This document shows, in pieces, positions 25,666 to 34,483 of a stretch of 64,000 nucleotides of DNA (position 1 is its first letter; the number at the start of each line of letters is the position of its first letter). Under the pieces are notes generated by a model. The model did not search any database. It saw nothing but the letters and a program-made list of their open reading frames with translations, and was not told the DNA's origin. The DNA is from Rathayibacter sp. VKM Ac-2754 (GTDB lineage: Bacteria; Actinomycetota; Actinomycetes; Actinomycetales; Microbacteriaceae), in the NCBI RefSeq assembly GCF_009807095.1, contig NZ_WUCC01000002.1:403882-467881 (forward strand), written 5' to 3'. Position numbers and translations under genes: made by a program.

Positions 25666-26613
25666 ATGACGCACGTTCCGCCGTCACCGTCCCGACGCCC
25701 GCAGCAGCCGACCGGAGGGCGACCCGCTCGTCATCAGGGTCGCGTGCCCGCCGCGTGGTCGGCACTCCTCCTCGTCCTCCTGGCGGGGTGCTCCCAGAGC
25801 GCCTTCGGCGCATCCGCCCCCCGGGACCCGTCAGCGCACGCGGTGCTCGACCGGGACACCGGTGAGATCGTCTTGCCGCTGGGCGAGTACGACTTCTACG
25901 ACTCCGAGTCGACGATGGATCTGGCGAACCACGCCACCGACATCGCCCTCGCGACCTGCATGACCGCCGCGGGATCCGTCTACTCCGCGGTCTCGATCGA
26001 GGAGACGCCCGAGTCGAGGATCGGGGACAGGACCTACGGCCTCTGGAACGAGGACCAGGCGCTCCTGCACGGATTCGGATCGGCGCCCTCGCCGGTCGAT
26101 GCGGCGATCGATGCCGACCGCGCGGCGGGGGGCGAGGCGTGGGACGCGGCGTACGAGGACTGCGCGACGCGGCCGGACGCGGAGCTCACCGCGCTCCTCC
26201 CCGACAACGGCGAGCTCACCGAGTCGCTCGTGCCCCGACTCCGGACGGCCGCCTACAACTCGGCCTCCGCCGACCCGGCCTGGCAGGCCGCTCGCGAGTC
26301 GTGGTGGCAGTGCCTCCGCGAGGCCGGACTCGACCCGCGCACCGGTTCGGGCGACTGGACGTCGCGCCAGGGAGTCGAGGTCGCCGAGGCCCGCAGTCCG
26401 GCGGGCGGTTCCGCGAGCGAGGAGGAGATCCGCGTCGCGTCGACTGAGGCGCGGTGCAACAGCGAGACCGGGCTGGCACAGACCCTCGGCGATCTGGAGG
26501 CCTCGTACCAGGCCCCGCTGATCACCGCGAACCGGGCGGCGCTGGACGAGCTGAAGGCCGAGAACGCCGAGCGCCTCGCCGGCCTCCGCGACTACCTCGC
26601 CCGCAGGGGCTGA
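25666..26613 (+). CDS. Secreted lipoprotein of unknown function
   Basis: The family is not recognised. A long basic N-terminus leads to the hydrophobic segment SALLLVLLAGCSQ, with the lipobox Cys at about residue 42. The mature part (about 270 residues) is hydrophilic, has several Cys (ATCMTAAG, YEDCATR, WWQCLREAG, EARCNSE) that could form disulfides outside the cell, and ends in a helical Lys/Glu-rich region. An SD (GGAGGTCACC) precedes the ATG. Divergent placement next to the two-component system suggests that it is its target or accessory sensor. Confidence 0.75.
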   Translation: MTHVPPSPSRRPQQPTGGRPARHQGRVPAAWSALLLVLLAGCSQSAFGASAPRDPSAHAVLDRDTGEIVLPLGEYDFYDSESTMDLANHATDIALATCMTAAGSVYSAVSIEETPESRIGDRTYGLWNEDQALLHGFGSAPSPVDAAIDADRAAGGEAWDAAYEDCATRPDAELTALLPDNGELTESLVPRLRTAAYNSASADPAWQAARESWWQCLREAGLDPRTGSGDWTSRQGVEVAEARSPAGGSASEEEIRVASTEARCNSETGLAQTLGDLEASYQAPLITANRAALDELKAENAERLAGLRDYLARRG

Positions 26614-26667
26614 GCCGCGGCCCGGAGTCGCGTCGCCGCCTCCGCACGAGCAGGTGGCGGCGCGGCG

Positions 26668-26910
26668 TCAGCCGCCGGCGAACGGCGGCAGCACGTCGAC
26701 CGCCGCGCCGTCGGTGAGCGGAGTCGCGCGATCGGTCGTCGACACACCTCCGACGAGGTAGGTGCACCGCGCCAGCACCTCGGCCGCACTCGGCGCGGAT
26801 TCGACCAGCCGCGCCTCGAGCGCACCCAGATCAGCCACGCCGTCGAACTCGTCGCCGGCGCGCCCCAGAGCGGCCTTCGCCGCGGCGAAGTAGCGGACGC
26901 GCACGCTCAT
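26668..26910 (-). CDS. moaD: Molybdopterin synthase sulfur carrier MoaD
   Basis: The 80-residue beta-grasp protein begins SVRVRYFAAAKAALG and ends in the required Gly-Gly (LPPFAGG), which is adenylated and thiocarboxylated by a MoeB-type enzyme. Its ATG overlaps the moaA stop, so the two are translated together. The partner MoaE is encoded divergently 3.4 kb away. Confidence 0.93.
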   Translation of the reverse strand: MSVRVRYFAAAKAALGRAGDEFDGVADLGALEARLVESAPSAAEVLARCTYLVGGVSTTDRATPLTDGAAVDVLPPFAGG

Positions 26911-27995
26911 CCGCCGATCGCGCTCATCGTGCGCTCGGGCTGCACGAAGCCCACGCGGTTCATCTCGTGGCCGGCCGGCTTGCCCCACATCGCGCCGCGC
27001 CAGAGCTGGGCGACCTCGTGGTCGTCGGCACCCGCGCGCATCGGGGAGAGCAGGTCGGTCTCGTCGTTCGAGAACAGGCAGCTGCGCACTCCGCCCTCCG
27101 CCGTCAGGCGCGTGCGACGGCAGTCTCCGCAGAACGGCTCGGTGACGGAGGCGATGATGCCCACCTGACCGAGGACCGGCCCTTCGAGGACACCGGTCTC
27201 GTGCACGTCGAACAGCTCGGCGGGGGCTCCGTCGCGCGGGGCGGCGTGCGGGGTGAGGGTGAAGCGCTCCGAGAGGATCTCGCGGATCCCGGCGGCGGTG
27301 ATCATCGTCTCGCGGTCCCAGCCGTGGTCGGCGTCGAGGGCCATCTGCTCGATGAAGCGCAGCTGGTGACCGCCGGCGAGCGCCCACGCGAGCAGCTCGG
27401 GCGCCTCCTTGTCGTTGATGCCGGGGAGGAGCACGGCGTTGATCTTCGTCTGGGCGAGTCCCGCGGGGCCCAGGGCGTCGATGCCGGCGAGCACGCGGTC
27501 GAGGAACGGGCGCCGGGTGACCTTCGCGAAGGTCTCGGCGCAGATGGAGTCGAGCGAGACGTTGACGCGGTTCAGGCCGGCCGCGGCGAGCGCCTCCGCT
27601 CGACCCGAGAGGCCGATCGCGTTGGTGGTCAGCGAGATCTCGGGGCGGGGCTCGAGCGCGGCGACGTCGCGGATGATGTCGACGAGATCCTTCCGCAGCA
27701 GCGGCTCCCCGCCGGTGAAGCGGATCTGCCGCACGCCGAACTGCTCGACCGCGATGCGCGCGAGCCGCACGATCTCGTCGCGGGTGAGCAGTGACGCGGG
27801 CGGGAGGAAGGGCAGCCCCTCGGCCGGCATGCAGTAGGTGCAGCGCAGATTGCACTTGTCGGTGAGGGAGATGCGCAGGTCGTCGGCGACCCGTCCGTAG
27901 GTGTCGAGGAGGAGCGGAGTCGCGGGGCGCTCGGCCGGGAGCACGGAGCTCTGCTGCCGGGGCCGGATGCCGGGAATCCCGAGTGCTGTGCTCAT
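26907..27995 (-). CDS. moaA: GTP 3',8-cyclase MoaA
   Basis: MoaA is the radical-SAM enzyme that starts molybdopterin synthesis from GTP. The 362-residue protein has the SAM cluster CNLRCTYC (about residues 48-55), IRFTGGEPLLRKDL, and the C-terminal cluster PFCGDCRRTRLTAEGGVRSCLF with three Cys. It ends in the essential Gly-Gly (SAIGG). TAGTCT lies exactly six bases before the ATG at 27995, supporting this start. moaA-moaD run divergently from moeA-moaC-mog-moaE. Confidence 0.96.
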   Translation of the reverse strand: MSTALGIPGIRPRQQSSVLPAERPATPLLLDTYGRVADDLRISLTDKCNLRCTYCMPAEGLPFLPPASLLTRDEIVRLARIAVEQFGVRQIRFTGGEPLLRKDLVDIIRDVAALEPRPEISLTTNAIGLSGRAEALAAAGLNRVNVSLDSICAETFAKVTRRPFLDRVLAGIDALGPAGLAQTKINAVLLPGINDKEAPELLAWALAGGHQLRFIEQMALDADHGWDRETMITAAGIREILSERFTLTPHAAPRDGAPAELFDVHETGVLEGPVLGQVGIIASVTEPFCGDCRRTRLTAEGGVRSCLFSNDETDLLSPMRAGADDHEVAQLWRGAMWGKPAGHEMNRVGFVQPERTMSAIGG

Positions 27996-28001
27996 CCGGA
28001 C

Positions 28002-28007
28002 AGACTA
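28002..28007 (-). promoter_or_regulatory. Leaderless -10 box of moaA-moaD
   Basis: TAGTCT on the minus strand, then GTCCGG, then the moaA ATG. Confidence 0.6.
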
Positions 28008-28085
28008 CGCGCCGGATCTGCGCGCGACCCGGCAGGATGGACTCCTCCCCGCCACTCGGCGCGGGCGAGCGACGGAGAGGACGCG

Positions 28086-29357
28086 ATGACGTCGATCGAC
28101 CTGCACGCCGCCCGGGTGCGCGCTCTGCTCTCCCCCCTCGCCGAGCGCGGTGCCCACGAGACGCTGCCGCTCGATCCCGCCGCCGTCGCCGCCGATCCCG
28201 GCGCCTACGACCGCCGCGTGCTCGCGCGCTCGGTCACCGCTCCCCTCGACCTGCCGCGCTTCGACAATTCGCAGATGGACGGCTACGCCGTGCACGCCAC
28301 CGATCTCGACGCGGCCACCACCGGCAGTCCGGTCGTCCTGCCGGTCGTGGCCGCCATTCCCGCGGGCGACCGGGCGCCGCGCCTCGCGCCGGGCACCGCC
28401 GCTCCGATCATGACCGGCTCGCCTCTGCCCGTCGGCGCCGACGCCGTGGTGCCGATCGAGCGGGTCGACCCGCCGCGCTTCCCCGCGACCGGCTCCGAGG
28501 ACGCGCGCGTCGCCTTCTCGGCACCCGTCATCGCCTCGACCTTCGTGCGCGCGCGTGGGAGCGATACCCGGAGCGGCGACCTGGCGCTGCCCGCCGGCAC
28601 GACCCTCCGCGCCGCGCACTACGGCCTGCTCGCCTCCCTCGGCCTCACCGAGATCGAGGTGCTCCCCCGGATCCGCGTCCTCGTCGTGCCGACCGGGCAC
28701 GAGATCCGCCCGGCCGGTGCACTGCTCGAGGACGCGCAGATCTACGACGCGAACGGCTCGCTGCTCGCCGAGGCCGTCCGCGAGGCGGGCGCGCTGCCGA
28801 TCGTCGCGCCGTGCGGCAGCGACCGAGCGGAGGATCTCCTGGCGCTCCTGCACGAGCACGCGGCCCAGGCGGATCTCGCGATCACGGTCGGCGGAGTGAG
28901 CGCCGGCGCCTACGAGGTCGTGCGCGACGCGCTCGGGCCGGCCGGCTCCGAGTTCGGGCACGTCGCGATGCAGCCCGGCGGGCCGCAGGGACTCGGACTC
29001 GTGCGGATGACGGACGGCACCCACCTGCCGATCGTGTCGCTGCCCGGCAACCCGGTGAGCGCGCTGGTGTCGTTCGAGGTCTTCCTCCGCCCCGTGCTGC
29101 GCTCGCTCGCCGGGCGGTACCCGGCGGAGCGGCCCCGGCTGCGGGCCCGGCTCGGCACCCCGCTCGACTCCCCCGCGCACCTGCACCAGATCCGGCGCGG
29201 AACCCTCGACGACGAGGGCCTCGTGCACGCGGTCGGCGGGCCGAGCTCGCACCTGCTCGCGTCCTACGCGCGCTCCAACGTGCTCATCCACGTCCCCGTC
29301 GGGACGGAACGCGCAGCGACCGGCGACACGGTCGAGATCTGGAGGATCGATGACTGA
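28086..29357 (+). CDS. moeA: Molybdopterin molybdenumtransferase MoeA
   Basis: MoeA inserts molybdate into adenylylated molybdopterin. The 423-residue protein shows LPRFDNSQMDGYAVHA near the start, the MTGSPLPVGADAVVPIE segment, GDLALPAGTTLRAAHYGLLASLG, the MoCF-binding ITVGGVSAGAYEVVRD and VSLPGNPVSALVSFEVFLRP, and a C-terminal beta domain. It begins the moeA-moaC-mog-moaE run; moaC starts eight bases before its stop. Confidence 0.95.
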   Translation: MTSIDLHAARVRALLSPLAERGAHETLPLDPAAVAADPGAYDRRVLARSVTAPLDLPRFDNSQMDGYAVHATDLDAATTGSPVVLPVVAAIPAGDRAPRLAPGTAAPIMTGSPLPVGADAVVPIERVDPPRFPATGSEDARVAFSAPVIASTFVRARGSDTRSGDLALPAGTTLRAAHYGLLASLGLTEIEVLPRIRVLVVPTGHEIRPAGALLEDAQIYDANGSLLAEAVREAGALPIVAPCGSDRAEDLLALLHEHAAQADLAITVGGVSAGAYEVVRDALGPAGSEFGHVAMQPGGPQGLGLVRMTDGTHLPIVSLPGNPVSALVSFEVFLRPVLRSLAGRYPAERPRLRARLGTPLDSPAHLHQIRRGTLDDEGLVHAVGGPSSHLLASYARSNVLIHVPVGTERAATGDTVEIWRIDD

Positions 29358-29832
29358 GGTCTCAGACCACCTGACCCATGTCCGCGCCGACGGCGCCGTG
29401 CACATGGTCGATGTCGGCGGCAAGGAGGTGACCTCGCGCACCGCGGTCGCCGAGGGCTTCGTCGTCACGACGCCCGAGGTCGTGCGGCTGCTCGAGCAGG
29501 GCGAGCTGCCCAAGGGCGAGGCGCTGACAGTGGCGCGGATCGCCGGGATCATGGGCGCGAAGGCCACCTCGACGCTGATCCCGCTCTGCCACCCGCTCGC
29601 GCTGGACGGGGTCGACGTCGACCTCGAGCCGGGCGGTGACCGGGTGCGGATCGAGGCGCGCGTGCGCACCAGCGGGCGCACCGGGGTCGAGATGGAGGCG
29701 CTCACCGCCGTCACCGTCGCGGCGCTGACCGTCTACGACATGCTCAAGGCCGTCGATCGGAGCGCCGTCATCACCGACATCCGCGTGCTCGCCAAGGCTG
29801 GCGGGCGCACCGGCTCGTGGAGCGCGCAGTGA
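29350..29832 (+). CDS. moaC: Cyclic pyranopterin monophosphate synthase MoaC
   Basis: MoaC works after MoaA to make cyclic pyranopterin. The 160-residue protein has HMVDVGGKEVTSRTA, AGIMGAKATSTLIPLCHPLAL, GVEMEALTAVTVAALTVYDMLKAVD and the Lys/Gly end VLAKAGGRTGSW. The ATG lies inside the end of moeA (ATGACTGA overlap), indicating coupled translation. Confidence 0.96.
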   Translation: MTEVSDHLTHVRADGAVHMVDVGGKEVTSRTAVAEGFVVTTPEVVRLLEQGELPKGEALTVARIAGIMGAKATSTLIPLCHPLALDGVDVDLEPGGDRVRIEARVRTSGRTGVEMEALTAVTVAALTVYDMLKAVDRSAVITDIRVLAKAGGRTGSWSAQ

Positions 29833-30305
29833 CGCGGCGGGCGGTCGCGGTCGTCGCGTCGACGCGCGCCGCCTCCGGCGTGTACGAGGACCGCACGGGG
29901 CCGGCGCTGCTCGCCTGGTTCGAGAGCCGGGGCTGGGAGGGGCGCGTGGTCGTGGTCGCCGACGGCGACGCGGTCGGCGAGGCGATCTCGGACGCGATCG
30001 GAGCGGGAGTCGACATCGTGGTCACGACCGGAGGCACGGGGGTCGCCCCGAGCGACGTCACACCCGAGCAGACCGCGCCGCTGATCGAGCGCGAGCTGCC
30101 CGGTCTCGCCGAGGCGATCCGCGCCCGGGGAGCCGCGCACGTCCCCACGGCGATCCTCAGCCGCGGCACGGCGGGAGTCGCGGGCACGAGCGTCGTCGTC
30201 AATCTGCCCGGCTCGCCCGGCGGTGTCCGCGACGGCATCGGCGTGCTCGACCCGGTCATCGGCCACCTGCTCGACCAGCTCGGAGGCGGCGATCATGCCC
30301 GCTGA
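29829..30305 (+). CDS. mog: Molybdopterin adenylyltransferase (Mog/MoaB)
   Basis: The 158-residue MoCF-fold protein activates molybdopterin with ATP before metal insertion. Motifs are AVVASTRAASGVYEDRTGP, the phosphate loop VVTTGGTGVAPSDVTPE and VVNLPGSPGGVRDGI. I prefer the GTG at 29829, which overlaps the moaC stop and has GGAG upstream, over the GTG at 29817, which has no Shine-Dalgarno. Mog or MoaB names apply; sequence alone does not separate them. Confidence 0.92.
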   Translation: MTRRAVAVVASTRAASGVYEDRTGPALLAWFESRGWEGRVVVVADGDAVGEAISDAIGAGVDIVVTTGGTGVAPSDVTPEQTAPLIERELPGLAEAIRARGAAHVPTAILSRGTAGVAGTSVVVNLPGSPGGVRDGIGVLDPVIGHLLDQLGGGDHAR

Positions 30306-30726
30306 GGCCGTCGCGCTCGCGCGCATCGCCCACGAGACCGTCACGGTCGACGAGTGCGAGCACGCCGTCGACTCCCCCGCGCACGGCGCGGTGGTCACCT
30401 TCGCCGGCATCGTCCGCGATCACGACGAGGGTCGCGGTGTGCTGCGCCTGCACTACGAGGCGCATCCGGAGGCGTCGGCGGCGCTGCTCGCGTCGGCGCA
30501 GCGGATCGCGGAGCGCTTCCCCGACGTGCGGATCGCGGCGGTGCACCGGGTCGGCGACCTGGTCGTCGGCGACCTGGCCCTGGCGTGCGCGGTCGCGTCC
30601 GCCCACCGGGCCGCGGCCTTCGAGGCGTGCGCGGCCCTGGTCGACGACATCAAGGCGTCCGTGCCGATCTGGAAGGAGCAGTCGTTCGTGGACGGCAGCT
30701 CGGAGTGGGTCGCGTCGCTCGGCTGA
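30295..30726 (+). CDS. moaE: Molybdopterin synthase catalytic subunit MoaE
   Basis: MoaE forms a heterotetramer with MoaD and transfers sulfur to cyclic pyranopterin. The 143-residue protein has GAVVTFAGIVRDHDEG, LHYEAHPEAS, VHRVGDLVVGDLALACAVASAHR and the C-terminal PIWKEQSFVDGSSEWV with the catalytic Lys. A GGAGG Shine-Dalgarno lies before the ATG, which overlaps the mog end by 11 bases. Confidence 0.95.
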   Translation: MPAEAVALARIAHETVTVDECEHAVDSPAHGAVVTFAGIVRDHDEGRGVLRLHYEAHPEASAALLASAQRIAERFPDVRIAAVHRVGDLVVGDLALACAVASAHRAAAFEACAALVDDIKASVPIWKEQSFVDGSSEWVASLG

Positions 30727-30784
30727 GCCGACTGGCGGATCCGCCAAGGCGGTACCGCGCGCGGACTCGGCGGGACAGCGCGGG

Positions 30785-30800
30785 GTAACACGGGTGTCAC
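30785..30800. promoter_or_regulatory. Palindrome upstream of the xanthine dehydrogenase operon
   Basis: GTAACAC-GG-GTGTCAC is an inverted repeat with 7-base arms and one mismatch, 58 bases before the xdh FAD-subunit ATG. A TTGACT follows at about 30811. It could be an operator, but no -10 box at normal spacing was found, and it differs from the GAAAC element. Confidence 0.3.
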
Positions 30801-30857
30801 ACGTCTGAGGTTGACTGGACGGGCACGCATCCGGCGGGCGCGGTCGAGAGGTGCGGC

Positions 30858-31658
30858 ATGGACCTGAACACGATCCAGCGCGTCCGCGTCGTGCGCGACC
30901 GCGCCGATCTCGCGGCGATGGGGCCGCGCACCGCGGTCATCGGAGGCGGCTCCTGGGTCTTCTCCCTCCCCCACGATCACCTCGACGAGCTCCTCGACCT
31001 GCAGGGCTTCGGCTGGGAGCCGCTCCGCGCGACTCCCGAGGGCCTGTCGGTCGCCGCGACCTGCACCTTCACCGAGCTGGCCGCCGTGCCCGATCGCGGT
31101 CCGCTGTTCTTCCAGTGCTGCACGGCGCTTCTCGGCTCGTTCAAGATCTGGAACACGGCGACGGTCGGCGGCAACATCGCCAACGCCCTGCCCGCGGGGC
31201 CGATGATCGGCCTCGCCGCGGCCCTCGACGCCGAGGCGCTGATCTGGCGGGCCGACGGCTCCGACGCGCTGGTCCCCGTCGGCGAGCTGGTCACCGGGAA
31301 CATGACGACGACGCTCGGGCACGGCGACGTGATCCGCTCGATCGAGTTCCCCGCTCGGGCCCTCGAGGCGCGCACCGCGTTCCGGAAGATCGCCCTGTCG
31401 CCGCTCGGGCGCAGCGGCGCCGTCGTCATCGGTCGGCTCGACCTCGACGGGGCGTTCCTCCTCTGCGTGACCGGTGCGACCGTGCGGCCCGAGGTGCTGC
31501 GGTTCGCCGCGATCCCCTCGGCCGACGAGCTCGCCGCGGGCGTCGACGCGATCGCGACCTGGTTCACGGATCCGCACGGCGCCGCCGACTGGCGGCACGC
31601 CGTCGTGCGGGTGCTGGCCGACGAGATCCGGCACGAGCTCGGAGGGAGCGGCGCATGA
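30858..31658 (+). CDS. xdhB: Xanthine dehydrogenase FAD-binding subunit
   Basis: The 266-residue subunit carries FAD that passes electrons from the iron-sulfur clusters to NAD or another acceptor. The FAD_binding_5 domain includes TAVIGGGSWVF and the FAD loop SFKIWNTATVGGNIANALPAGPM (about residues 95-117), and a CO-dehydrogenase flavoprotein C-terminal domain follows (FRKIALSPLGRSGAVVIGRLDLDG). The stop overlaps the next ATG by four bases. Substrate xanthine is inferred from the purine genes around it. Confidence 0.9.
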   Translation: MDLNTIQRVRVVRDRADLAAMGPRTAVIGGGSWVFSLPHDHLDELLDLQGFGWEPLRATPEGLSVAATCTFTELAAVPDRGPLFFQCCTALLGSFKIWNTATVGGNIANALPAGPMIGLAAALDAEALIWRADGSDALVPVGELVTGNMTTTLGHGDVIRSIEFPARALEARTAFRKIALSPLGRSGAVVIGRLDLDGAFLLCVTGATVRPEVLRFAAIPSADELAAGVDAIATWFTDPHGAADWRHAVVRVLADEIRHELGGSGA

Positions 31659-34456
31659 GGTTCACCGTCAACGGCGAGGCGGTCGACGCGACCCCGCAGC
31701 CCGGCCAGGTGCTGCGGACGCTGCTCCGCGACCACGAGCACTTCGAGGTCAAGAAGGGCTGCGACGCGGGCGACTGCGGCGCCTGCTCGGTGCTCGTCGA
31801 CGGCACACCGTTCCACTCCTGCATCTACCCCGCCCACCGGGTCGAGGGCCGCGAGGTCACGACCGCCGCCGGGCTCGGCACCGCCCAGGAGCCGAGCGCC
31901 GTCCAGCAGGCGTTCGTCGATCTCGGCGCGTTCCAGTGCGGCTTCTGCACGGCGGGCATGGTCGTGACGGCCACGGCGATCGAGGGGGCGCGTGCTGAAG
32001 ACGTGCCGCGCCTGATGAAGGGCAACCTCTGCCGCTGCACGGGCTACCGCGCCATCCGCGAGGCGGTGACCGGTGGGCACTCCTGCGGAGACTCCTGCGA
32101 GCACCCGAGCGGTCTCAGCCCCGTGCGCCGCACCGGCCGCCCGACCGCCGACGAGTCCCGCGTCGGCCGCTCCCTCGGCGCCCCCGCCGGGCGCCGGATC
32201 GTCTCGGGAGGCGAGCCCTACACGCTCGACGTCGCGGTGCCCGGGCTCCTGCACCTCAAGGTGCTGCAGAGCCCGCACGCCCACGCGCGCATCGTGTCGA
32301 TGGACACCCACGCGGCCGCCGCCATCCCCGGCGTGATCGCGGTGCTGACCGCCTCCGACGTGCCCGATCTGCTCTACTCGACCGCCCGTCACGAGTCGCG
32401 GCTCGACGACCCCGACGACACGCGGATGCTCGACACCGTCGTGCGGTTCCGCGGGCAGCGCGTCGCCGTCGTCGTGGCGGAGTCGGTCGCGCAGGCCGAG
32501 ATCGCCTGCCGCGCGATCGAGGTCGAGTACGAGGTGCTGCCGGCCGTCTTCGACCCCGAGGAGGCGCGCTCGCCGGGCGCGCCCCTCCTGCACGGCGAGA
32601 AGGACCCGATCGCCTCGCGCATCGCGAAGCCCGGCTCGAACGTGGTGGCCGAGCTGCACGGCGAGTACGGCGACGTCGCGCAGGGTCTCGCCGAGGCCGA
32701 CGTGGTCGTCGAGGGTCGCTGGCAGACCTCCCGCGTCGCTCACACGGCACTCGAGACGCACGGCACGATCGGCTGGCTCGAGGGCGACGAGCTGGTGCTG
32801 CGCACCTCGACGCAGGTGCCCTTCCTCGTCCGCGACGAGATCGCTCGGATCTTCGACCGGGCGCCCGAGAGCGTCCGCGTCTTCACCGCGCGGGTCGGCG
32901 GCGGGTTCGGCGGCAAGCAGGAGATCCTCACCGAGGACGTCGTCGCCCTGGCCGTGCTCGCGACCGGGCGGCCCGTGCAGTACGAGTTCACCCGCACCGA
33001 CGAGTTCACGATGGCGCCGTGCCGTCACCCGATGCGGGTCGATGTGCGGCTGGGCGCCACCCGCGACGGACGCCTGACGGCGATGACGGTCGACGTGCTG
33101 TCCGACACCGGCGCCTACGGCAACCACGGGCCCGGCGTGATGTTCCACGGCACCTCGGAGTCGGTCGCGACCTACAACGCGCCCCACAAGCGCGTCGACG
33201 CCCAGGCCGTCTACACGAACAACCTGCCCTCCGGCGCCTTCCGCGGCTACGGGCTCGGGCAGGTGATCTTCGGCATCGAGTCGGCGATGGACCAGCTCGC
33301 CGTCGAGCTGGGCATCGAACCGTTCGAGCTGCGCCGGATCAACGCGGTCCGCCCCGGCGATCCGCTCGTCGTGACGCACGTGGAGGGCGACGACATCGGC
33401 TTCGCCTCGTACGGGCTCGACCAGTGCCTCGACCTGACCGAGGCGGCGCTCGTGCGCGGCCGGGCGGACGCCGTCCCCGAGGGGCCCGACTGGCGGATCG
33501 GCGAGGGCATGGCGGTGGCGATGATCGCCACGATCCCCCCGCGCGGTCACTTCTCGGAGGCGACGGTCGCGGTCGACGCCGACGGTCTCCTCACGATCGG
33601 GGTCGGCACCGCCGAGTTCGGCAACGGGACGACCACCGTGCACACCCAGCTCGTCGCGAGCGCGTTCGGCGCCTCGGCCGACCGGGTGCGCATCCGGCAG
33701 TCCGACACCGCCGCCGCTCGCTACGACACGGGCGCCTTCGGCAGCGCGGGCACCGTGGTCGCCGGCAAGGCGGTCTACGGAGCGGCGGTGCGGCTCCTCG
33801 CCGATCTCCGCTCGCTCGCGAAGCGGATCACCGGGATCGAGGGCGGCGAGTTCGAGCCCGACGACGAGGGCCTGCTCGCGACGGACGGCACACGGGTCAC
33901 CTTCGACGAGCTGGCGCGCGCCGCCGGTGGACCGATCACCGCGACGGGGACCGAGGACGGCGCCCAGCGCTCCCTCGCGTTCAACGTGCAGGGCTTCCGC
34001 GTGGCTGTGCGGGAGTCGACCGGCGAGGTCCGCATCCTGCAGTCGGTGCAGGCCGCGGATGCGGGCTTCGTCATCAACCCGGAGCAGTGCCGGGGCCAGG
34101 TCGAGGGCGGAGTCGCGCAGGCGATCGGCTCGGCGCTCTACGAGGAGGTCATCCTCGACGGCGCGGGGACGGTCACGACCGCGATCCTCCGGAACTACCA
34201 CATCCCGCAGATGGCCGACCTGCCGAGCACCGAGGTGCTCTTCGCCGACACGGCCGACGACCTCGGTCCGTTCGGCGCCAAGTCGATGAGCGAGGCGCCC
34301 TACAACCCGGTCGCCCCGGCCCTCGCCAACGCCGTCCGCGACGCCATCGGCGTGCGCCCCCACGAGCTGCCGCTGTCGCGCGACCGCGTGTGGCGGATCC
34401 TGCACCCCGACGCGGCCCCCGTGCGCACCGTCGCGGCGGAGGCCCCGCAGGGCTGA
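31655..34456 (+). CDS. xdhA: Xanthine dehydrogenase, fused 2Fe-2S and molybdopterin subunit
   Basis: The 933-residue protein joins two normally separable parts. Residues 1 to about 165 hold two 2Fe-2S clusters: CDAGDCGACSVLVDG with a fourth Cys in FHSCIY, and QCGFCTAGM with LCRCTGYR. A linker then leads into the molybdenum-cofactor domains (about 190-933), with GGGFGGKQEILTEDV, RHPMRVDVRLGATRDG, GAFRGYGLGQ and the catalytic Glu region GPFGAKSMSEAPYNPVAPA. It oxidises hypoxanthine/xanthine to urate if the cluster context is right. It needs the Moco genes upstream and XdhC downstream. Confidence 0.92.
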   Translation: MRFTVNGEAVDATPQPGQVLRTLLRDHEHFEVKKGCDAGDCGACSVLVDGTPFHSCIYPAHRVEGREVTTAAGLGTAQEPSAVQQAFVDLGAFQCGFCTAGMVVTATAIEGARAEDVPRLMKGNLCRCTGYRAIREAVTGGHSCGDSCEHPSGLSPVRRTGRPTADESRVGRSLGAPAGRRIVSGGEPYTLDVAVPGLLHLKVLQSPHAHARIVSMDTHAAAAIPGVIAVLTASDVPDLLYSTARHESRLDDPDDTRMLDTVVRFRGQRVAVVVAESVAQAEIACRAIEVEYEVLPAVFDPEEARSPGAPLLHGEKDPIASRIAKPGSNVVAELHGEYGDVAQGLAEADVVVEGRWQTSRVAHTALETHGTIGWLEGDELVLRTSTQVPFLVRDEIARIFDRAPESVRVFTARVGGGFGGKQEILTEDVVALAVLATGRPVQYEFTRTDEFTMAPCRHPMRVDVRLGATRDGRLTAMTVDVLSDTGAYGNHGPGVMFHGTSESVATYNAPHKRVDAQAVYTNNLPSGAFRGYGLGQVIFGIESAMDQLAVELGIEPFELRRINAVRPGDPLVVTHVEGDDIGFASYGLDQCLDLTEAALVRGRADAVPEGPDWRIGEGMAVAMIATIPPRGHFSEATVAVDADGLLTIGVGTAEFGNGTTTVHTQLVASAFGASADRVRIRQSDTAAARYDTGAFGSAGTVVAGKAVYGAAVRLLADLRSLAKRITGIEGGEFEPDDEGLLATDGTRVTFDELARAAGGPITATGTEDGAQRSLAFNVQGFRVAVRESTGEVRILQSVQAADAGFVINPEQCRGQVEGGVAQAIGSALYEEVILDGAGTVTTAILRNYHIPQMADLPSTEVLFADTADDLGPFGAKSMSEAPYNPVAPALANAVRDAIGVRPHELPLSRDRVWRILHPDAAPVRTVAAEAPQG

Positions 34457-34483
34457 GCGGGAAGTCAGCGTCGGTAGCGCCCC

